Of a stretch of 55,043 nucleotides of DNA, positions 16,176 through 23,410 are shown piece after piece; positions within the stretch are counted from its first letter, which is position 1; each line of letters opens with the position of its first letter. The notes below the pieces were generated by a model. The model was not told where the DNA came from. It saw only the letters and a list, made by a program, of their open reading frames with translations, and did not search any database. The translations under genes and the position numbers were made by a program. This stretch comes from Pseudomonadota bacterium (GTDB lineage Bacteria > Pseudomonadota > Gammaproteobacteria > Burkholderiales > Burkholderiaceae_B): NCBI GenBank assembly GCA_023425645.1, contig JAFACG010000014.1:1-55043 (forward strand). Direction: 5' to 3'.

Positions 16176-17060
16176 ATGACCCGCCTGCAACTCTGGCTCC
16201 TTACGCTCCTCACCGCCCTGGGCCCCGCCATCTGGGGCTCCACCTATATCGTCACCACCGAAATCCTGCCGCCGGGCCGGCCATTCATCGCTGCCTTCCT
16301 GCGCTGCTTTCCCGCCGGGCTGATGCTGTTGCTCTGGATGCGGCGTGCGCCCGCACGCGGCGACTGGGGCCGGGTGCTGATCCTGGCCGCGCTGAACATC
16401 GGCGTCTTCCAGGCCCTGCTCTTCATTGCCGCCTACCGGCTGCCCGGCGGTCTGGCGGCGGTCGTAGGCGCGGCCCAGCCGCTGGTCGTCATCGCCCTGG
16501 CCTGGGCCATGGAAGGCAAACGGCCCGTGGCGCTGGCCCTGATCGCCAGCGTGGCGGGCATTGCCGGCATGGGCATTCTCCTGCTGTCGCCGCAAAGCCG
16601 GTGGGACGCCTGGGGCATGGCCGCCGCCATACTGGGCGCTCTGTGCATGGCCTGCGGCACGTATCTCTCGCGCCGCTGGCGCAGCGGCCTGCCCGTGCTG
16701 GCCTTCACCGGCTGGCAGCTCCTGCTGGGCGGGCTGATGCTGGCGCCGCTGGCCTTATGGGTGGACCCGCCGCTGGACAGCAGCCTGACCTGGTCCCAGG
16801 CGGGCGGCTACGCCTATCTGTGCCTGGCCGGCGCCCTGCTGTCGTACGCCCTGTGGTTCCGCGGCATCGCGGTCCTGCCTCCGGTCGCCGTGTCTTCGCT
16901 GGGCCTGCTCAGCCCCATCACCGCCGTCATCCTGGGCTGGCTGCTGCTGGGCCAATCCATGACGGGCGCCAGCCTGGCCGGCATCATCCTGGTGCTGGGC
17001 AGCGTGCTGACCGTGCAATGGGCCAGCAGTCGCGCCCCTTCCCGACAACTCCTAAAATAA
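16176..17060 (+). CDS. EamA/DMT-family transporter
   Basis: The 294-residue inner-membrane protein has ten hydrophobic segments in two EamA repeats (for example GPAIWGSTYIVTTEILPPG at the start, and SYALWFRGIAVLPPVAVSSLG with LSPITAVILGWLLLGQ in the second half). Members export amino acids or metabolites. No Shine-Dalgarno precedes the ATG, and the operator sits immediately before it, so the mRNA may be almost leaderless. It is divergent from the MarR gene, a common arrangement for an inducible exporter. The substrate is unknown. The nitroreductase follows after 35 bases and may be co-transcribed. Confidence 0.9.
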   Translation: MTRLQLWLLTLLTALGPAIWGSTYIVTTEILPPGRPFIAAFLRCFPAGLMLLLWMRRAPARGDWGRVLILAALNIGVFQALLFIAAYRLPGGLAAVVGAAQPLVVIALAWAMEGKRPVALALIASVAGIAGMGILLLSPQSRWDAWGMAAAILGALCMACGTYLSRRWRSGLPVLAFTGWQLLLGGLMLAPLALWVDPPLDSSLTWSQAGGYAYLCLAGALLSYALWFRGIAVLPPVAVSSLGLLSPITAVILGWLLLGQSMTGASLAGIILVLGSVLTVQWASSRAPSRQLLK

Positions 17061-17095
17061 GCCCTCGATTCCTCAAGCAGCATCGGACAGTTTCA

Positions 17096-17713
17096 ATGAG
17101 CAACCTTACCCACGACCTGATCAAGCAACGCGTTTCCACGTCCTTCTATGATCGCGACCGCGCCCTGGATCCGTCCGCCATCACCGCCCTGATCGATCTG
17201 GCGACCCGTGCGCCGTCCGCCTACAACATGCAGAACTGGAGCTTCGTCGTGGTCCAGTCGGAACAGGCCAAGCAGCGCCTGCTGCCCATCACCTACGGCC
17301 AGCAGAAAGTCGTGGACGCCGCCGCCACCATCATCGTCTGCGGCCGCCTGGACGGCCACACCCGCCTGCTGGACAAACTGCAGCCTGCGCTGGATCAAGG
17401 CGTGGTCCAGGAAGAAGTGGCCCGCAAATGGGCGGACGTGGCGCACCAGAACTACCACGACAGGGCGCAGCGCCAGCGCGACGAAGCCATCCGCTCGGCT
17501 TCCCTGGCCGGCATGACGCTGATGCTGGCCGCGCAGGCCCAAGGCCTGGCCACCGGCCCCATGATAGGCTTCGACGCTGACGCCCTGGCGCGCGAATTCG
17601 GCCTGGACGAGCAGGAAGTGCCCGCCATGCTGATCACCGTGGGCTACGCCTCGGAAGGCAACTGGAGCCAGAAACCGCGCGTGGACGTGCAGTCCGTGCT
17701 GCGCTTCGTCTAA
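17096..17713 (+). CDS. Nitroreductase-family protein
   Basis: The 205-residue FMN-binding protein has the nitroreductase signatures: LIDLATRAPSAYNMQNWSF (FMN phosphate-binding RxSAxNxQxW), SLAGMTLMLAAQAQGLATGPM and VGYASEGNWSQKPR at the C-terminus. Enzymes of this kind reduce quinones, nitro compounds or enones with NAD(P)H. It starts 35 bases after the EamA gene, in the same direction and probably under the same MarR control. It converges on the LysR gene with a nine-base gap. The physiological substrate cannot be read from the sequence. Confidence 0.9.
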   Translation: MSNLTHDLIKQRVSTSFYDRDRALDPSAITALIDLATRAPSAYNMQNWSFVVVQSEQAKQRLLPITYGQQKVVDAAATIIVCGRLDGHTRLLDKLQPALDQGVVQEEVARKWADVAHQNYHDRAQRQRDEAIRSASLAGMTLMLAAQAQGLATGPMIGFDADALAREFGLDEQEVPAMLITVGYASEGNWSQKPRVDVQSVLRFV

Positions 17714-17722
17714 GGCGCAACC

Positions 17723-18619
17723 TTACTGGAGCTGCGCCGGCAGATGCCGACGCAGGTGGCGCACCAGCAGGCCCAGAGCCGGTATGCGCCGCAGCTCCGG
17801 CGCATACAGCAGATGCACGGGCCGCGCCCGCGGCGTGAAGGCTTCCAGCACCGGCACCAGGCGGCCCGCGTCCAGGTCCTGCTGCAGCAGGACCTTAGGC
17901 TGCATCAGCAGGCCCGCCCCGGCCACCGCCGCGCGGCGCAGGGCCTCGCCTTTGTTGGCCGCGAAACCGCGGTGCGCCGGCCAGGACACGGGGCCGCCGG
18001 GCCCCTGCAGTTGCCAGGCCGAGCGCCCGCTCCACACCTGATGCCACAGGCATTGATGGGCCGGCAGCTCCTCCAGGGAGACGGGCATGCCGCAACGCTC
18101 CAGGTAAACGGGAGCCGCGCAGATCACCATCTGGTACAGGCCCACGCCATGCGCCACCAGATCCAGCCCGGCGGACGGCTCGCCCACCCGCAAGGCCAGA
18201 TGCACCTGGCTTTGCCGCAAATCCGTCAGCGCATCATCCAGATCCATTTCGATGCTCACCCCTTCATGCTGCACACAGAAGCGCGCGAGCTCAGGCGCCA
18301 GCACGCACTCTCCCAGGGTGACCGCCGCCGAGATGCGCAGCCGTGCCTGCGGACGGTCGCGCCGGCTCTCGACCACGCGCTCGGCGCGGCGTACGCCCGC
18401 CAGCACCGCATAGGCTTCGGCCAGGTAGGCCTCGCCCACCTCGGTCAATTGCTGGCGCCGCGTCGTGCGCAGCAGCAAGGGCGCGCCCAGGCTGTCCTCC
18501 AGCGCCTTGACATACTTGCCCACCATGACGGCGGACATGTCCAGACGCGCTGCGGCGGCGGCGAAACTGCCGGCTTCCGCCACGTCCGCCAGCACCTGCA
18601 TGGCACGCAAGACGTCCAT
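17723..18619 (-). CDS. LysR-family transcriptional regulator
   Basis: The 298-residue protein has the N-terminal winged helix (MQVLADVAEAGSFAAAAARLDMS...VGKYVKALEDSLGAPLLLRTTRR) and the periplasmic-binding-like effector domain. The DNA-recognition helix reads SAVMVGKYVKALE, as in the CrgA/AaeR branch. GGGAG lies upstream of ATG 18619. It is divergent from the SDR gene, and a 7-7-7 inverted repeat lies between them, so it is the likely regulator of that gene. The effector is unknown. Confidence 0.92.
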   Translation of the reverse strand: MDVLRAMQVLADVAEAGSFAAAAARLDMSAVMVGKYVKALEDSLGAPLLLRTTRRQQLTEVGEAYLAEAYAVLAGVRRAERVVESRRDRPQARLRISAAVTLGECVLAPELARFCVQHEGVSIEMDLDDALTDLRQSQVHLALRVGEPSAGLDLVAHGVGLYQMVICAAPVYLERCGMPVSLEELPAHQCLWHQVWSGRSAWQLQGPGGPVSWPAHRGFAANKGEALRRAAVAGAGLLMQPKVLLQQDLDAGRLVPVLEAFTPRARPVHLLYAPELRRIPALGLLVRHLRRHLPAQLQ

Positions 18620-18662
18620 GATGACTCCCTATCAAGAACAAACTCGAAGTAAACAATAGCAA

Positions 18663-18683
18663 TTACTAACTACTGATTAGTAA
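18663..18683. promoter_or_regulatory. LysR-type binding site candidate
   Basis: TTACTAA (18663-18669) and TTAGTAA (18677-18683) form a perfect 7-bp inverted repeat with a seven-base spacer and contain the T-N11-A pattern of LysR boxes. The repeat lies between the divergent LysR and SDR genes. Confidence 0.65.
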
Positions 18684-18761
18684 AACACAAACCGCCGGCT
18701 ACTGGGCGCTCCTGGCCCGAACGCGCACACTGGGGCTGTCCATCATTGAAAGGAGTTCATC

Positions 18762-19367
18762 ATGAAAATCGTATTAGTCGGCGCCAGCGGCACGCTGGGC
18801 AGCGCCATTGCCCAAGAGCTGTCGGGAGATCATGAGCTGATCCGCGCCAGCCGGAGCGGGCAGGATGAGCAGGTCGACATTCTGGACGAGGCCAGCATAC
18901 AAGCCTTGTTCGAGCGCGTAGGCCCCTTCGACGCCCTGATCTCGGCCACGGGCTGGGTGCATTTCGGCTCGTGGGAACAGGCGCAGCCTCAAGATATGGC
19001 GACCAGCCTGAACAACAAGCTGATGGGCCAGATACGGCTGACGTTGCTGGCCAGGCCCTTCCTGAACCCGGGCGGTTCCGTCACCCTGATCAGCGGCATC
19101 GTGGGCGACGGAGCGTACATCCGGGATGGCCTGGAAGCGGCCACGATCAATCAGGCCCTGCAGGGTTTCGTACAGGCCAGCGCCCTGTATTGGCGCGAGG
19201 GCCGCATCAATCTGCTCAGCCCTACCGCATTGCGCGAGTCCATAGCCGACTACGGCCCCTACTTTCCGGGCTTTGAGCCCATACCCGCCGCGCAAGCCGC
19301 CAAAGCCTGCCGCCGCAGCGTGGAAGGCGTGGAGACGGGACGCATCCTGCGCGTGGGCTATGCCTGA
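18762..19367 (+). CDS. Short-chain dehydrogenase/reductase-like protein, atypical active site
   Basis: The 201-residue protein starts MKIVLVGASGTLGSAIAQEL, a Rossmann NAD(P) motif (GASGTLG). It continues with an SDR-like core (LISATGWVHFGSW, SLNNKLMGQIRLTLLA, SVTLISGIVGD). The catalytic YxxxK does not appear at the usual place: after the SG strand the sequence is AYIRDGLEAATINQALQGF, with Tyr but no Lys four residues later. That is typical of small atypical SDRs whose chemistry is not established. AAAGGAG precedes the ATG. It is divergent from the LysR regulator. Confidence 0.8.
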   Translation: MKIVLVGASGTLGSAIAQELSGDHELIRASRSGQDEQVDILDEASIQALFERVGPFDALISATGWVHFGSWEQAQPQDMATSLNNKLMGQIRLTLLARPFLNPGGSVTLISGIVGDGAYIRDGLEAATINQALQGFVQASALYWREGRINLLSPTALRESIADYGPYFPGFEPIPAAQAAKACRRSVEGVETGRILRVGYA

Positions 19368-19393
19368 ACATGCGCCGCCTGCGCTGTGCGCCG

Positions 19394-19420
19394 GGAGAAG
19401 CGGGCCTAGCCCGCTTCTCC
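19394..19420. terminator. Hairpin at the convergent SDR/ptsJ ends
   Basis: GGAGAAGCGGGC (19394-19405) pairs with GCCCGCTTCTCC (19409-19420) over a three-base loop, a 12-bp perfect stem that overlaps the end of ptsJ (stop codon 19406-19408). There is no strong T-run, so termination may be weak or the stem may mainly protect the 3' ends. Confidence 0.5.
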
Positions 19421-20713
19421 CAGCACCTGGGCCAGGTCGGCAGCGAAATGCTGCGCCTGTTCGGCGCCCAGGCTGGCAAAGGTCAGCCTCAGGCCCTGCG
19501 CGGGCTGGCCCACGCCGAAAACCTGGCCGGAGCGCACCAGCCAGCCCCGCGCGGCCAGGCCCGCCAGTACGGGCTCGGCTTCACGGTCCAGCGGCACCCA
19601 CAGATTGAAGCCATCGTCGCTGTCCCAGAAAGTGATGCGGTGCTTTTTCAGCGCCTGCATCAATTGCTGGCGAGCCTGCGCATAGGCGGCCTGCGCGGCT
19701 CGAGTCTGCGCCGTGAGGCCGACGTCCGTCAGGCCGTGCACCACCATCTGCTGCAGCAAGTGGCTGACCCATTGGGCGCCGGAAGCCAGCCGCTGGGACA
19801 GGCGCTCGGCCGTCTGCGTGTCCGAAGCCACCAGGGCCACGCGCAGATCCGGCCCCAGTCCCTTGGATACGGAACGGATCAGGGCCCAGCGCAGGTGCCC
19901 CGGCGGAATCACGTTGCGATAGGGGCTGTTGGCCAGCATCCAGAAATGATCGTCCACCATCAGCAGCACATCCGGATAGCGCGCCAGGATCTGCTCGATC
20001 TGGCGGGCGCGTCCGCGGCTGAGCGAACATCCGGTGGGATTATGCGCGCGCGGCGTCAGGATCAGGGCGCGGGCGCCGTCGGCCAGCGCCTGCTCCAGCG
20101 ACTGCGGCACCATGCCCTCGGGATCCACGGCCACGCCCACCGGCTTCAGGCCCAGGGTGCGCACTGAATTGATGCTGTTCAGGTAACCCGGGTCCTCGAT
20201 CCCGACCTTGTCGCCCGCCAGCAGGAACGCCTGCAGCAAGCGCTCGATGGCGTCGACCGCGCCATAGCTGACGTGATAGGCCGTGTTCAGCGGCGTATCC
20301 TTGTGAAAGACCTGCTGGCAGACGGCGCGCAGCTCGGGCATCAGCGGATCGGCGCCATACAGCGACTGGGCGCCGCCGCGCACGCCCTGGACCAGTTGCG
20401 CCGGCGTGGGCAGATGCTGGGGCGATGGGTTGCCGCTGGCCAGGTCCTGCAGCACCGAGCTGGCTCCGTGGCCCTCCCGGGCCAATTGGCGTATGGATTC
20501 GCGGATGCGCGTGCCGCGCCGGCCCTGGGCGTCCGCCACCCCGGCCGAGACCAGCCGCTTGTAGGCCAGCGCCACCGTGTTGCGGTTCAGCCCCAGCGTC
20601 TGCGCCAGTTCGCGCACGGGCGGCAGCACCTGTCCCGGCGCGATGTGCCCCAAGGCAACTTGCTGGCGGATATCATCGAAAAGTTCCTTCGCGTTGGTTC
20701 CCTGGATATTCAT
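19406..20713 (-). CDS. ptsJ: MocR-type PLP-binding transcriptional regulator (PtsJ-like)
   Basis: The 435-residue protein joins a GntR-type winged helix (residues 1-75; LPPVRELAQTLGLNRNTVALAYKRL) to a fold-type I aminotransferase domain. That domain has PRAHNPTGCSLS (NPTG), VDDHFWML and the PLP-binding Lys in SVSKGLGPDLR (K284). The start MNIQGTNAKELFDDIRQQV is that of PtsJ. PtsJ represses the pyridoxal kinase gene pdxK in Salmonella and responds to PLP. Here it lies head-to-head with yggS, a PLP-homeostasis gene, which supports a vitamin B6 role. The symbol is by similarity. Confidence 0.8.
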   Translation of the reverse strand: MNIQGTNAKELFDDIRQQVALGHIAPGQVLPPVRELAQTLGLNRNTVALAYKRLVSAGVADAQGRRGTRIRESIRQLAREGHGASSVLQDLASGNPSPQHLPTPAQLVQGVRGGAQSLYGADPLMPELRAVCQQVFHKDTPLNTAYHVSYGAVDAIERLLQAFLLAGDKVGIEDPGYLNSINSVRTLGLKPVGVAVDPEGMVPQSLEQALADGARALILTPRAHNPTGCSLSRGRARQIEQILARYPDVLLMVDDHFWMLANSPYRNVIPPGHLRWALIRSVSKGLGPDLRVALVASDTQTAERLSQRLASGAQWVSHLLQQMVVHGLTDVGLTAQTRAAQAAYAQARQQLMQALKKHRITFWDSDDGFNLWVPLDREAEPVLAGLAARGWLVRSGQVFGVGQPAQGLRLTFASLGAEQAQHFAADLAQVLGEAG

Positions 20714-20787
20714 TTTGACCTATGACATAATGGTTGATGCGGCCCTCAGGGTCGTGCCTGTCTTCATTCATTCCCTTCTGGTGCGCC

Positions 20788-21588
20788 ATGTCCGACTCCG
20801 CCCCTACCCTGCTTCATACCGAACATTATCCCACCTCCACCAGTGTAGAGGCATTTCGTCAACGCATTGCCCTGGTACAACAACGAATCGATCAGGCGTG
20901 CCTGCGCAACGGCCGCTCCGCCGGGGACGTACGTCTGCTCACCGTCAGCAAGACCTTCGGCACCGACCGCATCCGCCTGGCCTATCAGGCCGGCTGCCGC
21001 ATGCTGGGCGAAAACAAGGTACAGGAAGCCGAACGCAAATACGAGGAACTGCACGAGGAACTGCCGGACCTGCAATGGTCCGTCATCGGGCACCTGCAAA
21101 GCAACAAGGCCAAATCTGTGGCGCGTTTCGCCTCCGAGTTCCAGGCGCTGGACAAACTGAAGACCGCCGAGATCCTGGACCGCCGCCTTCAGGCCGAAGG
21201 CCGCAGCCTGGATGTGTTCGTCCAGGTCAACACCTCCGGCGAAGCCAGCAAGTTCGGCCTGCCGCCCGACCAGGTGCACGCCTTCGTGCGCGAACTGCCG
21301 CAATTTTCGGCGCTGCGCGTCAAGGGCCTGATGACCCTGGCCCTGATGGACGCCGACCCCGACCGCGTGCGCCCTTGCTTCGCGCTGCTGCGCACCCTGC
21401 GCGACCAGTTGCGCAACGACATCGCTCATGCCGAAGGCATGCGCGAGCTGTCCATGGGCATGTCGGGCGACTACGAAATCGCCATCGAGGAAGGCTCCAC
21501 CGTGGTGCGTGTGGGCCAGGCCATCTTCGGCGCGCGTTCCACGCCCAACAACTACTACTGGCCTGAAACCCAAGCGGAGACTCCATGA
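20788..21588 (+). CDS. yggS: YggS-family PLP homeostasis protein (PLPBP)
   Basis: The 266-residue protein is the PLP-carrying alanine-racemase-like barrel of the YggS/PLPBP family, which buffers pyridoxal phosphate and has no known catalytic activity. PLP is bound by K55 in LTVSKTFG. Other signatures are GENKVQEAERKYE, WSVIGHLQSNKAK, VQVNTSGEASKFG, LMTLALMDADPD, SMGMSGDYEIAIEEGSTVVRVG and the final IFGAR. ATG 20788 is chosen because upstream residues are not conserved. It carries an N-terminal extension of about 20 residues before the usual start. The stop overlaps the next gene's ATG. Confidence 0.95.
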   Translation: MSDSAPTLLHTEHYPTSTSVEAFRQRIALVQQRIDQACLRNGRSAGDVRLLTVSKTFGTDRIRLAYQAGCRMLGENKVQEAERKYEELHEELPDLQWSVIGHLQSNKAKSVARFASEFQALDKLKTAEILDRRLQAEGRSLDVFVQVNTSGEASKFGLPPDQVHAFVRELPQFSALRVKGLMTLALMDADPDRVRPCFALLRTLRDQLRNDIAHAEGMRELSMGMSGDYEIAIEEGSTVVRVGQAIFGARSTPNNYYWPETQAETP

Positions 21589-21857
21589 ACCCCCTGCGCC
21601 TGATCATTCGCCTGAACGGCAAGGAACGCGGCCGCTTTCAATCCAGCCCTTGCTGCCCGCCGGACCAGTTGCGGCAACTGGCACGCCATCTCCAGACCCT
21701 GCCCGGCTGCGAACTGGAACTGCAGCAGTCCTGCGGCGAACGCCGCATCCTGGACAGCGGCCCCGCCGGGCTGCGCGTGCTCAGCGCCGAAATCCTCTAC
21801 GAAACCGCCGACCTGGACGCCTGGCTGCGGGAAGGCCAGGAAGCCCTGACGGCCTGA
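21585..21857 (+). CDS. Hypothetical protein (90 aa) coupled to yggS
   Basis: The gene starts in the ATGA overlap with the yggS stop, so it is translationally coupled. The product is 90 residues, with no signal peptide or membrane segment, two close Cys (SPCCPPDQLRQLARHL), one further Cys in PGCELE and one in SCGERR. I do not recognise the family. The coupling suggests a function connected with PLP handling, but this is only context. Codon use matches the neighbours, so it is probably a real chromosomal gene. Confidence 0.7.
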   Translation: MNPLRLIIRLNGKERGRFQSSPCCPPDQLRQLARHLQTLPGCELELQQSCGERRILDSGPAGLRVLSAEILYETADLDAWLREGQEALTA

Positions 21858-21966
21858 TCCGGCCCCCGCCGCGCGCGGGCTACGCATTCGGCCATACACG
21901 CATCTCGTTTTTCCGGCAAAGCGCACGTTGCTTGCACAATACATAAGCAAATGCTAATGTGTTGTC

Positions 21967-22281
21967 ATGATTGAAAACGACATCTTCAAGGCGCTGGCCG
22001 ATCCAACCCGCCGCGCCATCTTCGAAAAGCTGGCTCAAGGCAGGATGAACGCGACGGCCTTGCGCGCCGGCATGGATATCAGCCAGTCCGCCATGTCCCA
22101 GCACCTGGCCGTACTGCGCAATGCCCGACTGATCCAGGAAGAGCGGCAAGGCCGTTTCGTCAATTACGAAGTCAATCCGGACGGCCTGGCCTCCATCGCG
22201 CAATGGCTGTCCCGATACCGCGCCTACTGGCCCGCGCGGGTGGACGCCTTGAAATCCCTGCTCAAGGACATGGATCAATGA
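21967..22281 (+). CDS. ArsR-family HTH regulator
   Basis: The 104-residue protein is a compact ArsR winged helix: DIFKALADPTRRAIFEKLAQG, then ISQSAMSQHLAVLRNARLI (recognition helix) and the wing EERQGRFVNYEVNPDG. There is no CxC metal motif, so it belongs to the non-metal branch that is usually paired with an SRPBCC protein. The imperfect repeat TAAGCAAATGCTAA (21944-21957) lies just upstream and may be its own operator. The stop overlaps the SRPBCC gene by four bases. It is probably autoregulated. Confidence 0.92.
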   Translation: MIENDIFKALADPTRRAIFEKLAQGRMNATALRAGMDISQSAMSQHLAVLRNARLIQEERQGRFVNYEVNPDGLASIAQWLSRYRAYWPARVDALKSLLKDMDQ

Positions 22282-22625
22282 CGCCCCCCGTTTCCCCGCC
22301 CTTGCACGAGGGGCTCGTGCTCGAGTACGAGCTGGACGCTCCGCCACAAAAAGTCTGGCGGGCGATCAGCATTCCCGAGTATCGCGAGGCCTGGCTGCCC
22401 GGGCGGGCCTTGGCGCAGGCCGAGCCTGTATCCTCGGAGGCTCCCGAACAAATCCGCTACCGGCTGCGCGACCCCGCGCCCCCCTTTCTCGAGAGCCAAG
22501 TCACGTTCCAGATCAGGCCCAACGACTCGGGCGGAACCACGCTCACCATCATTCATGAGCCACCCGGCACGACTTCGTCCGCGGCGGCAAACGACGACGC
22601 CCCCTATCTTCTGCTCGCCGCCTGA
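22278..22625 (+). CDS. SRPBCC/AHSA1-like protein
   Basis: The 115-residue protein has a START/Bet v1-type core: [29 protein letters not shown] at the start, then a beta-rich middle and the strand [11 protein letters not shown]. Proteins of this family bind hydrophobic ligands, and with a linked ArsR gene they form a common bacterial pair. The ATG overlaps the ArsR stop (ATGA). It is shorter than the usual 140-160 residues, and the last helix is replaced by an Ala/Asp-rich end. The clpP-like gene follows after 38 bases in the same direction. The ligand is unknown. Confidence 0.8.
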   Translation: MTPPVSPPLHEGLVLEYELDAPPQKVWRAISIPEYREAWLPGRALAQAEPVSSEAPEQIRYRLRDPAPPFLESQVTFQIRPNDSGGTTLTIIHEPPGTTSSAAANDDAPYLLLAA

Positions 22626-22663
22626 TGCCGCAGGCCGCAAGCCTTCATTTCCAAGGAAACATC

Positions 22664-23278
22664 ATGAACGACGTCATGCAGCTCGTACCCATGGTCGTAG
22701 AACAGACCGGCCGCGCGGAGCGATCCTTCGACATCTACTCCCGGCTGCTGTGCGACAGGATCATTTTCCTGAATGGGGAAGTCAACGACGCCGTCGCCGC
22801 CCTGGTCTGCGCGCAGCTGCTGTTCCTGGAATCGGAACATCCCAGCAAGCCGATACAGCTCTACATCAACTCCCCCGGCGGAGTCATCACCAGCGGCCTG
22901 GCCATCTACGACACCATGCAGTTCATCAGCCCGCCCGTGCATACGCTGTGCATGGGAACGGCCCGCTCCATGGGTTCGTTCCTGCTGATGGCCGGCGAGC
23001 CGGGCGAGCGCACCGCCCTGGCCAATGCCAGCGTGCACGTGCATCAGCCCCTGGGCGGGTTCCAGGGGCAGGCCTCGGACATGCTCATCCATGCCGAGGA
23101 AATGCAGCGAACCAAGCAGCGCATCACGCGACTGTATGCCCGGCACTGCGGCCGCTCCTACGAGGACGTGGAGCGCGACCTGGACAGGGACCGCTACCTG
23201 ACCGCCGAACAGGCCCGGGAATGGGGCCTGATAGACCGCATCATCACTCATCGAAGCGGCGCGAACCGAGACCGCTGA
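22664..23278 (+). CDS. clpP: ClpP-like serine protease (second ClpP)
   Basis: The 204-residue protein matches ClpP in length and in the blocks [44 protein letters not shown] (S102), VHVHQPLGG (H127) and [22 protein letters not shown] (likely D172). The triad is intact, but the oxyanion region reads GTARSMGS in place of the common GQAASMGA, so it belongs to a divergent paralogue. No clpX, tig or lon gene is next to it, unlike the housekeeping clpP locus. It lies instead in the ArsR-SRPBCC operon, which suggests stress-specific expression. AAGGAA precedes the ATG. Confidence 0.9.
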   Translation: MNDVMQLVPMVVEQTGRAERSFDIYSRLLCDRIIFLNGEVNDAVAALVCAQLLFLESEHPSKPIQLYINSPGGVITSGLAIYDTMQFISPPVHTLCMGTARSMGSFLLMAGEPGERTALANASVHVHQPLGGFQGQASDMLIHAEEMQRTKQRITRLYARHCGRSYEDVERDLDRDRYLTAEQAREWGLIDRIITHRSGANRDR

Positions 23279-23330
23279 GGACCGCGCCCATGCGGCGAAC
23301 CTTGCGGCCTGCCTTGATCCAGATGCAAAA

Positions 23331-23369
23331 ACACCCCGAAGGCCGGGCTTGCGCCTGCCTTCGGGGTGT
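23331..23369 (-). terminator. Rho-independent terminator of the MFS gene
   Basis: ACACCCCGAAGG (23331-23342) pairs with CCTTCGGGGTGT (23358-23369). On the minus strand the stem is followed by TTTTTGC, fitting the MFS gene that ends at 23411. It may also stop transcripts from clpP. Confidence 0.8.
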
Positions 23370-23410
23370 GTCGTGCACAGGGCCTGGCCGGCCCCGGCAA
23401 TGAATGGAAC

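Noticed and set aside
16601..17095. Long N-terminal extension of the nitroreductase
   Set aside because: The frame is open upstream through the EamA gene, but the residues are Arg/Pro/Gly-rich shadow sequence. The nitroreductase family begins at the ATG 17096.
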